64,000 bases of DNA, from the NCBI GenBank assembly GCA_013433145.1, contig CM024186.1, positions 6,204,001-6,268,000 of the forward strand, read 5' to 3'. The translations under genes were made by a program, and so were the position numbers. Under the pieces are notes generated by a model. That model was given only the letters and a program-made list of their open reading frames with translations. It was not told the DNA's origin and searched no databases. Each line of letters opens with the position of its first letter. The stretch's first letter is position 1. Positions 24,444 through 35,285 of this stretch are shown here, piece by piece. The stretch is from Ascaris suum (lineage: Eukaryota; Nematoda; Chromadorea; Rhabditida; Ascarididae).

Positions 24444-25168
24444 TTTGACTCTAGGTATTACATAATTTGCTTCCTTTATGAAAGACTTTTCTCGAGAATG
24501 CAATAATTAAAAACAACACATCTTCAGCGACCTTATTCTAGGATTGCTTCACGTCTCTCACTCTTTAAAAAAAAGCACGTGACGCGTCTCACGTTCAGAG
24601 ACCAAAATAAATCGTCAATAATTCGATTCACTTGAAAAAATCCACTTTTATAACTTCAAACCGTTTATTATACAACTCCACTCATATGGAATGTTCCATT
24701 AAAGATAGTTCCTCAACGATAAAATATTTCATCACAGCAATAACAATAAGGAATATATTAAGACGAATAAATTAATGAAACAAAAAAGAAGAAATGAATC
24801 AAAAATTAGGAGCATAATAAAAAAAAATCTACCTCATCTCCCCTCCCCTCCCCCGGTTTATGCTATTTGCTCTCTTTACATCGGAGAGCCGAAAAATCAT
24901 CTGAGATTTCAACAACGCATACTTAGAAGTACCATTACAAAGAGTTCTATGATAACAATCAAAGAATTGAATTTTAACCGAATAAAAGAATAAAGAATAC
25001 AACGATTGTACCAATATGGGCGACTTTACGGATGAAATATCATATATAAAGAAAAACTAATTCGTAGCCAATAGATCAAAAACAAACTTTATGTATCAAA
25101 CCTGATATTATGCACTGATGAATACCAGAATTTAAACAAGTAAGTTCCAGATTTTATACTTTTTCTCC

Positions 25169-25618
25169 TTAAACTTCATATTTTTTCAGTTGGTAATACG
25201 ATTGGGATGATGCGGCTCTTGAATGTTTCCGCTCCCTCTCCACCCCCCTCGCCCACCCTTCATTTCGAAGAAGCATTCTCAATAATAAGAAGCCGGTCTT
25301 AGAGAATATAGGATCATAAAGGTCAACAAGACTTTCCTCCACTTTTAATTGCACGGTAGAAGATTTGATAGATTTTATAGAATACATGATACAGGGAATT
25401 TCTGCCATGCGATATCAAACACATCTCTCAAAAGCTTTAGCGGCCATAAGCGTTAAAAATGAGTCAGATGGAATTTCACACTCGGTACTTCCGGTTATAT
25501 TTCTAAAAGCGAATGCCACTTTGAAAAAAAAATCGCACACTTTTCTATAAACCTGATATTTACGAGAAGTACGATTAAAATAATAGTGAAATTCCCTATC
25601 AGTGATATCATAACTCAT
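25169..25618 (-). other. downstream flank of VPS33B with two short open frames
   Basis: Directly after the VPS33B stop the sequence reads TAAATG and opens a 67-codon frame (25618..25415), followed by an overlapping 79-codon frame (25408..25169). Neither matches anything I know and there are no good splice sites, so 3' UTR is the likely reading. No AATAAA was seen here. Confidence 0.35.
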
Positions 25619-27430
25619 TTACGATAAAACAACGTTAGCCATTTCTTTTATAAAACGTTCACGATGTATAATATTGGTTGCTGCAATAATAATACGGAAA
25701 TTATTATTTTGCGCTAATAAATTTAATGCCGCAATTTCAGCAAACGTTACACCACCAATGAAATAAACTAAAATCGCCTTACGAATACGACTATCAGGTG
25801 GTCGACTAGCAGGCGTATATGAATTTTGATCACAAAACACCGAATCACCGAATGTCTTCTTCATCTCAGATATATTCCAACCATTATTAACCGTATCGCC
25901 AACGATTTGACAAAGCACTGGTGTAAATGCACCCGAAAAAACGTATCGCATTTGATTTGGTGAACGCAGGTCGAGATTCACTTCTTCGTTTGATGGCACA
26001 AGATTCATACGTCGAGAAAGGAATTGAAAAGTTGGTCGATTCGAATGTCGAGATGTTGCAGTAGTTGGATGAGCCTTTAATGTTGTAATTTGAGGTGATA
26101 TTCGCTCCACTAGGAGACCTTGGAGTGACAGCGAATAAAGCGCCGAAAGATATTCATGTCCATATGTACGCAGAAAACAAGTACGAAATAGAGTATAATA
26201 TTTCGATGGGATTCCATTTTGGCAAACTGACCATAAGCATGCCAGTAATAATATCTGCCACTGATTACCTTGCCGGCACATAGCATTTTCCAAGAAAAGC
26301 ATAATTTCATTCGAATCGAAATCACCACTGACCAATTGGTGTTCCAATGTCAACCGATCGGACATACCTTTACAATTTTCGAGTACAACTTCACAAGCAC
26401 AAATATGAAGCTCGAGAAGTTTATGCTGTTGCTTTAATGCCCTTAATTCGTTGGAAACAAAATCCTTCATTTGTTTTACTTGTTCTAATCTTGAACCTTT
26501 ATCATAGCTTGCTTGTAATGATTTTGCTTTAGCGCTTAGAAATGGGAAAACGGCTGTCATATGCATATCACGCACAGTTGAAAATATCGCATCAGTGTTG
26601 TCAAGTGTTGTCACTCGAGAACGGCATCGGTCGTTATTCTTCACTCTTCTTGTCACCTCATCTCCGAACGTTACCTTCCCACAACTTATGCCGAACGTAT
26701 CGTGAAGCATTGATTCATAAGTGAGACCGGTGAGAAGTACCGTTGTAATATCAATATTCCTGTCCAAAAGGAACAGGTGACTAACTGGCTGATCGGGTGA
26801 TGATCTTGGCTCACCCAGTTCGGCATAAAGTTTCTTCATTAAACGATTCGTTTGTGCGCTATATTCGCCCACTCCATATACCGTCGGAATAAGACCATAA
26901 AGTGATTGTAATTGCCATAACGATTTTGCAACAGCATGCAACTGAGTGTAAGTACGATCGACCAATACCGACGACGTGAAATTAGGCAATTCAAGTGTGA
27001 ATAAATGTGAATCGATATTGATCAACGGCAGGTCCATCTCATGTATGTCGATCATTCCATAAACACCATTTCTTTCAAATTCCACCTCACAGACGTAAAG
27101 TTTAGTGGGTACGAAAATGACCGAATAAGCTCGATCAGGTTCGGCACAAATGTTCTCGGAGATACGTCGGGCGTTCGCTATCGATGGACGTACAAAATAA
27201 ACACGACGCAATGATTGCTCTCCCCATACGAGATTTGTAAACGGTGCAAACTGTTGCACTAATGCACAATTGTGTTGCTGTAAGAGTGACATTGAAGCAA
27301 TCTTATCTAACGGTCGTGTCAGTGACGATTCCACAGCTAGATCTTTCACTTCAGGCATTGATTCGAGAAGATGTACCAGTTCACGGCGCGCCATTTGCGC
27401 CAATAATCCAAAATCATCAAACTCAGCCAT
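25619..27430 (-). CDS. vps-33.2: VPS33B, Sec1/Munc18-family trafficking protein
   Basis: Complete single-exon frame of 603 residues (human VPS33B has 617). VPS33B pairs with VIPAS39 (SPE-39 in worms) in the CHEVI complex and regulates SNARE-dependent fusion in endosomes and lysosome-related organelles. The match to VPS33B rather than VPS33A runs end to end. Examples are LDKIASMSLLQQH (about residues 41-53), HLFLLDRNID (218-227), LTYESMLHDTFGISCGKV (236-253), QVKQMKDFVSNEL (317-329), YVFSGAFTP (496-504) and FIGGVTFAEIAAL (557-569). I chose MAEFDDFG over a Met 10 codons upstream because it fits the family and lies 10 nt after a TAAGTTGCAG acceptor. The absence of introns contrasts with its neighbours. 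The symbol follows C. elegans usage. Confidence 0.96.
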   Translation of the reverse strand: MAEFDDFGLLAQMARRELVHLLESMPEVKDLAVESSLTRPLDKIASMSLLQQHNCALVQQFAPFTNLVWGEQSLRRVYFVRPSIANARRISENICAEPDRAYSVIFVPTKLYVCEVEFERNGVYGMIDIHEMDLPLINIDSHLFTLELPNFTSSVLVDRTYTQLHAVAKSLWQLQSLYGLIPTVYGVGEYSAQTNRLMKKLYAELGEPRSSPDQPVSHLFLLDRNIDITTVLLTGLTYESMLHDTFGISCGKVTFGDEVTRRVKNNDRCRSRVTTLDNTDAIFSTVRDMHMTAVFPFLSAKAKSLQASYDKGSRLEQVKQMKDFVSNELRALKQQHKLLELHICACEVVLENCKGMSDRLTLEHQLVSGDFDSNEIMLFLENAMCRQGNQWQILLLACLWSVCQNGIPSKYYTLFRTCFLRTYGHEYLSALYSLSLQGLLVERISPQITTLKAHPTTATSRHSNRPTFQFLSRRMNLVPSNEEVNLDLRSPNQMRYVFSGAFTPVLCQIVGDTVNNGWNISEMKKTFGDSVFCDQNSYTPASRPPDSRIRKAILVYFIGGVTFAEIAALNLLAQNNNFRIIIAATNIIHRERFIKEMANVVLS

Positions 27431-27450
27431 TGCTATATATCTGCAACTTA
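27431..27450 (-). promoter_or_regulatory. putative spliced-leader acceptor of VPS33B
   Basis: TAAGTTGCAG ends at 27441 on the minus strand, followed by a 10-nt leader and the ATG. The spacing is close to that of the gene starting at 3216. Confidence 0.5.
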
Positions 27451-28285
27451 ATTGCAGCATTCATTACAACGAAATTTGATAACTGCATTTACGATATGAA
27501 TAAATATGCATAAAATGCGTGCATTCAACTCATCAAAAATCATATGAAAGCTACTAGAGGACATTTTAACGTCTGAGTGGGCGACAGCTTCATAGAATCC
27601 CATATAAAGAATCGAAGTGAAACTTTACATGGAACTTACTGCAGCACTAGAGTGCAGTCTTAAAAATTATTAAAGTATAGTATGTTAGTATTAATACCAG
27701 GAGTTGACAGGGGGTATTTCAGGACCCTGTCAACTCTCTCCAGCGTGAATATCTCCTCGGAATTGCGAGGGGAAGTACTCCCTCTCCAGTTCAATAAATA
27801 ATCCTCCATTAAAAATTCTAAAAGCTGACTCATTCTCGCATGCTGATATGCAATAATACTTTACTCGATAACGCCAAAAAGTGGGTTGAGAAATTAAATT
27901 CTGCGTCAAATACTCCTTCTACAAATATTTTTGGAAATTCACAATCCCCCGGGTTCTACTCGAAGCAATGCAGAACAACAGTATAGGAAACAGCCAGAAA
28001 ACACCATGCATCACCCCAACAAACCTCACATACCGCTAACAAAAATGCATTACTATAATGGTATATTGCTTATGATACACTATCAAAAATATTAGGTCAT
28101 CTGGCGGGATACTGCTACTGTCCTGCATTTTGTTATGACGTTATGCAGCAGAATTCTATGAAAACAACAAAATGGTGTGCACCGAGGTGCCTTGAGCATT
28201 CTTATAATGCAGTCATTATCGCTAGAAATGCGGCACATACAATGCAGCAGAATGAATCCATCGATCAGCAGGAGTTCATGCAGCT
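27451..28285. other. upstream flank of VPS33B, nothing recognised
   Basis: AT-rich sequence without a convincing exon or a repeat. It may hold the promoter. Confidence 0.35.
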
Positions 28286-28575
28286 ATGAATCTAGAAACA
28301 GATTACTCTTCCAGAATGATCCAAAAGTCTATGGATGATATTTTTAGAGCTGTCAAAATGACAGTGGTTTCCTCGAAAAAGAATGGTTTAAAAACAGAAA
28401 CTATATTCCAAAATAATTACAAGCAACGCTCCGATCACATGCCCTTACTCGAAGATATCCCTTTAAGGTTCGGTTTTTAATACTAGGTGACCACCGAAGA
28501 ATTCTGCAAGCAATTAGGTTTATTTGTTAAAAACGAAAACTTTGAAAAAAATTTATCAATCGAAGAACAATCCTT

Positions 28576-28576
<1 letters not shown>
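28286..28576 (+). pseudogene. open frame with two stops, cut by a TA array
   Basis: One plus-strand frame reads 64 codons from ATG (ending MPLLEDIPLRFGF), then TAA-TAC-TAG, then continues open ([20 protein letters not shown]) until it runs into the TA array at 28578. Composition is protein-like on both sides of the stops. It may be a decayed coding remnant, or two exons with a junction I cannot define. Not recognised. Confidence 0.3.
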
Positions 28577-28577
<1 letters not shown>

Positions 28578-28657
<80 letters not shown>

Positions 28658-28659
28658 TC

Positions 28660-28686
<27 letters not shown>
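28578..28686. repeat. (TA)n array with one interruption
   Basis: About 109 bp of TA repeats broken by AGATC near 28655..28660. Confidence 0.95.
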
Positions 28687-28691
<5 letters not shown>

Positions 28692-29149
28692 CTTTAGAGA
28701 ACAACACTGAAAATAAGAACACACAGAAAGGTCCGTCAATATGACACGCATTTCTGAGATAACACACTGATCACATACTAATACAGATACCTCGAAGAAC
28801 CATAAATGAGATAGCTGAACACAAAGTGACCCGTACTGCCGCAAAACTCATTCTTCTCAGCTCCTCGCCCTTTCTTATGTAGACAATAATTTTTTAAAGT
28901 TTTTATTGACACTCCCAGAAAAATGTCTTTTCCACTAAAAAAATACATAAAACTTATATGTACCGGCAAATTTCTACCCTAACAAGTAATTTTTCCTTTC
29001 TGTTCCCTCACAAACTGGGATTTTCTTCTCTGCCACTCCAACCCCCTCAAGAAATTTCCCCCACTCGTTTCCAATGTAAAGCTGACCTTTTCACACTGGG
29101 TGAAGTGGATGTCGCCACGCAACCGCATGCAAACGATTATGCACGATGA

Positions 29150-31165
29150 CTCCAATTACCTATCTATACCACAGCTTCCGATACCAACATCGGCAATCCT
29201 CGCCACCCCACCCAGTTAAAACAGAGAGGTCGGTCGCAAATCCAGAGACTTGAGGAAGTGCGCCATAACCGGACGGCAAAACAACGTGGCAAGGAAGTGG
29301 TAGTTTCAAGAGTTTACGAAGGAAAAGCTATTCAAAAATGCGAAATTTCAGACGTCTTTTCCGATGAAAGTGAAATTCACCTGTTAAGTGACAAGCAATA
29401 GAGGTGCTCGCAGCAACTTTGGTGCTCAGATTTCAATTCTATTGTGTGAAATGTAACTCTTGCCCAGCTACCAACTAGTGAGCAGCAACCAAAGCGATGC
29501 GACGCAAGTTCGAAAAATATCAGCCGAAACAAGAGGTCAACCGAAAAATAAACAAACTGCAAAATCCACTTTAAAAATAGCGAATTGCAAAAAACTCTTG
29601 AGCAATCTCAGGAAGAAAACTGAAGATGAGGTAGACGCATCCATACCAGTCCAAATGAACTTCTTATAACGTTCAACAGAAAGAAAAAATTCCTTTCTTT
29701 TGGCTGCCGCGGAAGCGAAGTTTAAAGATTTCAACTTGCTCTTCGATGCGCACTATCGAATTACAGGTGGAAGAGTGCGCCGGCTAGGCTGCGAAAACGA
29801 CCTCAAGCTGCTGCCACCTCGTTTTTGCAGCATTTATAAGAGCAACAAATTATTTCATAAACACCTGGCGACTCTGGCAGGAAAGATATATGAGGACATA
29901 GGGAAGAACTTTCTTACTCGATTTCTGCCCCTAGTCACTTTTTGAGCGTCGTCTGTGGTCTTGAGTTATGATGAGAGCCGCTTTTAATATAAATCAAAAC
30001 GTCCATTTGCATAAATCTCCTGCAGATCGCGCAATCCGCCTCTTTGACAACTAGAAAGCATGAATAAACCTTCGGCATAACGGTCACTCCCTTTTCACTG
30101 GTTGCATGATTCACCATGCAACCCGGAAATCGTCTGGAGAAAGTCTTCAGAGTCAAATATATAAGCATCGAGTGCTCGGCAGACAAAAAGCAGCTGAAAA
30201 GTTTTAGAGGCGTTGATGCCTAGTCATAGCAACTCCCAGCCAAAGCATCTGGGCTTAGCGGCAACTGCAGTAGCATTTATGTACCTATTCGCGAGTACCG
30301 ATGCATCTTCCACGTTGCCGATAGCAAAACGTTTGATAGCATCGGTTTGTTGGGAGGACTAAATCAGATGCTGAATAACATCTGCTTTTGTTTCGGTAAT
30401 CAGAATCTCCCATTCTGGAAGATTTGCTGATTATACCTACGTGCATTGAAATAAAAACAAGAAGCCCTATTGTGCTGCTCTGTATACACCTTGCGGTTGT
30501 TAGTTAATGCTCTACTTGAGTTCGATCCTGATGACCGGACAAAACGGTTATATTTACAGCAAACATTTTCTATCGATGACGAACGCATTTACCCTGTCAT
30601 GCCTCTACCTTAAGGTTTCGATAGCCGGGTGGCTTATGCGGCAGATTTGTGAAGCCCATGGTCCCATGAGCAATCCACCGGTTTTCCATTCTAGCCATCT
30701 TTGGTTCTGGAAAATGAATCGACCTGCTCATAAACGAAAATACGCTGCCCATAAATGAGTAGTATAGTCATCTGTTGAATCAGACTTTTTTCTCTCATAT
30801 AAAATTCCTCAGAAATCTGCTTTGAAGAGACGCGTAATCCTTAATGCGCGAAGAACCTCCCAATTGTTCAGCAAACTTTAAAGGGTGCATATGGTCATGA
30901 ATGCATATGGCCTGAAAATGACAATTTTTTTATTGCGCAGACTCATATGGAATACCTCCTTAGCGGTGATGACGCCGTCCAACTCCTTCCACATTTCGTT
31001 AACTACCGTATTGTTAACTACGATGCAGTTTCAATTATTCAAAGCAGTTGCCTTTTCGACTCCGATAAGCACGATCAAACGCTGCCACATTCTCTTCTCG
31101 TCAACTGCCGATCAAATATCAGCTGCCAAGGTTGTAAACTGGAAAGCAGCAATTTTTATCAGCAC
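29150..31165. pseudogene. coding-like block with broken frames
   Basis: GC-richer than its flanks, with many protein-like stretches on both strands, most broken by stops. On plus, a Met-less frame of about 83 codons at 29151..29401 encodes RLEEVRHNRTAKQRG and VVVSRVYEGKAIQKCEISD. On minus, one frame continues past the exon at 31294..31166 through two TGA stops (VDEKRMWQRLIVLIGVEKAT, EMWKELDGVITAKE). Separate minus stretches end at good donors: MARMENRWIAHGTMGF...RNLK|GTAGAG (ends 30609) and the exon at 30193..30070. It may be a degraded retroelement or a diverged multi-exon gene; I cannot tell which. Confidence 0.4.
30070..30193 (-). CDS. candidate exon inside the coding-like block
   Basis: Acceptor AACTTTTCAG, donor AAG|GTTTAT, 124 nt, phase 2 in and 0 out. 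It encodes CFLSAEHSMLIYLTLKTFSR then RFPGCMVNHATSEKGVTVMP. The splice sites are good. It may belong to the gene starting at 31723. Not recognised. Confidence 0.4.
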
Positions 31166-31294
31166 CTCTTTGTAAAGTATCAGCGCTCTGTTCAACTGTT
31201 GTTGCAAGATCGACCTCGCACATGCCCAGTATCTACCTCTCTTTCGCATCGATACGGAAACATAGTTTAGACGTGAGCTTTCATAATTTTGTTC
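31166..31294 (-). CDS. second exon after the signal-anchor exon
   Basis: Acceptor GTGTCTTAG, donor GAG|GTGCTG, 129 nt, phase 0 on both sides as required. It encodes EQNYESSRLNYVSVSMRKRG then RYWACARSILQQQLNRALIL, a basic, probably helical stem region. Not recognised. Confidence 0.5.
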
Positions 31295-31608
31295 CTAAGA
31301 CACGACTGATCAATTCGCACCTTGTCATCGAAATACCGAAAAAAGCCAGCATATAGAACGCAAGACAAAACCACGTTCGGTCGCGACAAACGCAACAAGA
31401 GAACACATTTAACAACTTAAGAGATCTAGCTAACGCACCGGCTCTCGACATTTCTTAACTTTAAAAGAAATCGAATATTATTACACCAAAACTTCTTAGG
31501 TCTTATATTACAGTTATCAAATTTAGCAGCTCCATCTTCAACGCTTTATCAGTTCAAATTACTAGACAAGAAGATATATACAAATATACGACGAGACGCA
31601 AGAGATAT

Positions 31609-31637
31609 GAGAGAGAGAGGGAGAGAGAGAGAGAGAA
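31609..31637. repeat. (GA)n microsatellite
   Basis: About 14 GA units with one GGG interruption. Confidence 0.9.
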
Positions 31638-31651
31638 GAATAAGCACCAAC

Positions 31652-31723
31652 CTGAGCTGAGAGACGCGAGTATAGCCAAAGCAGAAAAAAAGGAATAACC
31701 ACTACCAGCGTTAGGAAGAGCAT
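31652..31723 (-). CDS. first exon with type II signal anchor
   Basis: ATG in good context (GAAAATG) encodes MLFLTLVVVIPFFLLWLYSR then LSAQ, ending at donor CAG|GTTGGT (24 codons, phase 0). Upstream, a second reading adds VRWLPRKK before the helix but has a TGA just before it. A short N terminus plus a single hydrophobic helix is the usual start of Golgi type II membrane enzymes; the identity is unknown. Confidence 0.55.
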
Positions 31724-34130
31724 TTTCTTGCGTGGCAGCCACCGAACGAACACTCACGGCCGCCCACCCCGAACACGCCTAAACCACAACTGCCATCAAT
31801 TTCTAATTTTTTAGGCTGCTATCTTCGTTGGCAATCTGTCGATCACATATAACAAACATTACTTAAAAAGAATCAGAAAATTAAAGAAATCTACACGTAC
31901 GTGGAATGCCCTGAGGTGTTTTTCTGCGATTTTTTTTGCGAAAAAGCATCTAGATTTTTACTTTTACATTTTTGCAGTGGTATAAATTGCGGAAGGTCAT
32001 TTTTTTATGCGTTGAGGAACTACTGAAACTAAATAATTAAACCTGATAAATATTACAGTTACAAGTCAATGTTATTTTGTACCCCACTTTTTCATTGAGA
32101 TTTTTTTCAAATCCATTAGTCAGCTTTCGGAGGAATTATCGAGACAACTAAATGAAGGATTATAATGGCAAATAAACTTTTGGTTAGTAAGACAGCAGAA
32201 AATAAAATATTCTTCGAATTGAATTTTTCCGCATATATTTAATCCCATAGAATGAGTGGTGCACAACTGGAGTACTTCCACAGTTGATAAGTGCTCAAAT
32301 TGCTACTCACGAAGGTAGAGAGGGATAAAGTCACTTCCCTTCTATCTGAACGTAAAGCAAATGATGTACTTCATTGGATGTTTTCCTATCTGCATGCGGT
32401 GAGTATATGCTGCAGCGACTAACGAGATAAACTGGCAGTTAGAGGAATGCGATAGTCGCGCTATTAATAGAATAGGTGTTAATTTAAAAAAAAAAACTCG
32501 GGCAGGTCAAGCGGATTAAACAGCACTGTTGACACTTTTCAACAGTATGCAGTAATAAAACAGTATATGCTACTCAAGAAAATGACAGATGGCTGGTAAC
32601 AACTGGAAGAAAATACCACTGTAAGATAAGGCTGCACCTAGCATCCATTTCTTATATCGATAAAGCCTTCTATGTAAAGTATATCCGTCTGCGATTCTGA
32701 GCGAATGGGTCATAAGTAGACTAATTCCCTGAGCACTATTATGTGTTTTTCATTTTTTCATAAAAAGGGGACAAATTCTAAAAATTATGAGGCTACTAGA
32801 GAAAGATCCTAACGCCCTAACGGTACGACTACAACTTGAGTACGCCTCAATTTTTTTTTTTTTTTGAAACAATTGGATACTCCATCAGTACCTGAAGATT
32901 TTAAACACGGTGCAAATTACAACTTTGGAAAAAGGAAGCTAATCAAAGTTTTCGTTTCGAAGAATTTAGGAATTTTAGAAAAATTTGTCACGATATCGGT
33001 ATATCGAACTCTTTTTAGCCTTACGAAACCTCCGACCAAGTAGATATCCACAGTGTACCTCAACCTTGATCAAACGCTTAATTAATCAAAAACAGGCAAT
33101 TATTGCATATTTTTTGAAACTTTCAAGCCTTAAAATTCTATACCACTTACAATGTGGTGTTCGGCACCATATTGCTTATCACCGTCACACGAAACCATCA
33201 GTAAAATGGAAAAGCAATGCACACAACGACAACCGGCGAGCTAAAGCGCCGCACCTGTTGAAAATCAATAAAGAAATGAGTATGGTAAAAAACGTTTCGT
33301 TTTGCTAAACTCTTCCACTCTCGATATTTGTGCTCATCTGAGCTTGTATAGTGTCATAACATCACTACATTGAAAACACCTTTCTCGAGTCTCTGCGTTA
33401 AAAATGTTTTAAAAACGTTTAGAAATTGAATCGGCCCTCCCCCTCCCCCCGCATTCTTCTGGTTTTGCATCAACAACATGTCCTATCGACTCTCCCTCCC
33501 TCCGAAAAAATCGGTTTATGAAGCGAGTTAATAGCCCGGGTCCTACCAAACTAAAAGGCAAATGGCAGACAGAGTGAAGGGGGGTCGGCAGGCACTGCAA
33601 CATACGCACGCATAAAACAGAGATAGAAAGAGAGGACGGGCGTTATCGATGAGTGACGTTGCGCTATCGTTTCAACCAGCAATGCTTCGAAAAATTCCTG
33701 TGGTATTATGTTCATGGTAAGATAAGATGAGAAAACCAAGAACAAACATATTTTATATAGGATGTTTGGAACTATTAGTTCCAATAACTAGATGAAGTAA
33801 AGAGGTAAACCCCTGTTCAATATTAAACTGTCCTGAATGTGGAACTGACATGAACTGTAAGGATCATAGATATATGTGGCTGTGGAAGTGGACGGTGGAA
33901 GCGAAACGATCAGGGCCAGGTATATTTTAAGGTGATCAGGTATATTTAAGGTGAAAACTCTATCAAAACAAATCATAGGATAAACTAAAAATGGAATTTT
34001 TGAGAAACCTCGAAGGAATTAGAAAGGCCTAGAAGGAATCGAAGAAACCCGGAAGTATCAAGCAAGCATTCTTTTTCCTATCCGCCTAGATCGCTCACCT
34101 CATTTTGCGATCAACGAGTGTTATACGAGT
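31724..34130. other. AT-rich interval, little recognised
   Basis: No supportable exon. It contains a T-run (about 32850..32865) and a near-duplicate CAGGTATATTTTAAGGTG unit at about 33916..33953. A plus-strand frame of 107 codons at 32985..33308 has no splice or domain support. Confidence 0.35.
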
Positions 34131-34145
34131 TGCAGCTATGACGCG

Positions 34146-34397
34146 ATGAGCAATGACAGCATCGCTGCGACAGTATCGTTAATTGTATTGCAACCAGCTT
34201 GCCTTTATTCCGCTTGGTCGGAATCTCATTTTCCTGCACCCTTACCACCAAGGTCGATCTTTCGTACTTCTTTCTACCACCTTCACCAATATATCGCCGT
34301 CACTGCAATCTTTTCTGTGCCGTGCGAGCAGTCAACTTTTCCGTGGTGGTCTCATTGTGCGCCTTATAAGAACTTGACAGGTCTAATCTACGAATAG
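34146..34397 (+). CDS. candidate plus-strand exon, weak
   Basis: GC-rich 84-codon frame behind an acceptor GAGTTGCAG (34136 region), encoding MSNDSIAATVSLIVLQPACL and later PCEQSTFPWWSHCAPYKNL. A second frame is also open. Not recognised. Confidence 0.22.
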   Translation: MSNDSIAATVSLIVLQPACLYSAWSESHFPAPLPPRSIFRTSFYHLHQYIAVTAIFSVPCEQSTFPWWSHCAPYKNLTGLIYE

Positions 34398-34617
34398 AAT
34401 AACCTCGTTGATCGACTAATTGAAACGTGCCTAACACTTGCATGCATCGTGCAACTGGTTAAATTTCGATATACTTAGAACAAGTGGATCGCCTCTAGAT
34501 TTTTTGACAAAAATTTTTAGTGAAATATGAATGGATTATCGTGCAAATTATTACTTACTGACAATATTCATTACTGATCAATGCTGTGAGTAACGCTTCA
34601 AAAGTAGGATGTTATTT

Positions 34618-34809
34618 CAGCACTCCTCGTATGCATCTGCCCTGGAGTATACTGCAGGTTCCGGAAGATCCTGTAAGGCTAAAAAAATTGCAATCAAGGT
34701 TGCGGTAGGCAGGCAAGATATTGCAGCTAAGATTACAAGACACCTTGTGAATCAGCAAACAATACCTCGCAATCTTTCCGAATCTCCACGTTGGGCGCTG
34801 TGTAACTGA
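34618..34809 (+). CDS. candidate plus-strand terminal exon
   Basis: Acceptor GATGTTATTTCAG, then 63 open codons to TGA (HSSYASALEYTAGSGRSCKA, KKIAIKVAVGRQDIAAKITR, ending ESPRWALCN). Basic and protein-like. A perfect 13-bp hairpin follows 29 nt after the stop. It would be convergent with RXR. Not recognised. Confidence 0.35.
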   Translation, partial: QHSSYASALEYTAGSGRSCKAKKIAIKVAVGRQDIAAKITRHLVNQQTIPRNLSESPRWALCN

Positions 34810-34838
34810 AGCTGTTTGACTGGCTGATGATTAGGACA

Positions 34839-34880
34839 ACCTGTAAAATTCGATCGATGGATCAACTGAATTTTACAGGT
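34839..34880. repeat. perfect 13-bp inverted repeat (hairpin)
   Basis: ACCTGTAAAATTC at 34839..34851 and its reverse complement at 34868..34880, with a 16-nt loop. Confidence 0.9.
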
Positions 34881-35096
34881 CGCCTAGAGTATTATCATTA
34901 TATGCAAATATTAAGATATGATAGTGAAGTCTTCAAATTTTATTTCATGAATAAGCATTGAAGTAATATTTGGCCATAAAAGGAAAGCACATTAAGGAAA
35001 GGAGGAAATTACTTGCACAAATAAAAACAACATATTAGACAACGGTTGGCAGTTATAGTCAATCAAATCTTTGGTTTCTGATTGGCATTCGCCATA

Positions 35097-35285
35097 TCAC
35101 ATCTTCGTTCTGAGCGATGATGATTGGCTTGGACGTTGTAAGAGAAGGTGCAACAATACCTGCAAAATCAGGTGGAAATTTCCTTTGAAATCGTCTATTT
35201 CAAACCGACTGGAATGAAAGTCAAAGTTATCCCCCAGAGACTGGCCAATTATGGGGTTATCCTGCAGGCATGAAAACATGAAATC
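35097..35285 (-). CDS. rxr-1: RXR, probable last exon (helix 12 and tail)
   Basis: Acceptor CGAATGCTCAG, phase 0 as required. DFMFSCLQDNP aligns with the human helix 12 segment TFLMEMLEAP, but Ser stands where the conserved Glu should be. It runs on for about 50 residues (RFEIDDFKGNFHLILQ, then VLLHLLLQRP) to TGA. A good donor CAG|GTATTG inside, at 35161, would remove the hydrophobic end and add an unseen exon. Assignment rests on position, phase and a short alignment. Confidence 0.6.
   Translation of the reverse strand, partial: DFMFSCLQDNPIIGQSLGDNFDFHSSRFEIDDFKGNFHLILQVLLHLLLQRPSQSSSLRTKM

Noticed and set aside
26095..26724. Plus-strand and alternative minus frames inside VPS33B
   Set aside because: They are shadows of a complete, conserved gene in another frame.
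33551..33784. Minus frame with PQEFFEALLVETIAQRHSS as RXR helix 12
   Set aside because: Similarity is limited to a few hydrophobic residues and there is no matching acceptor and phase.
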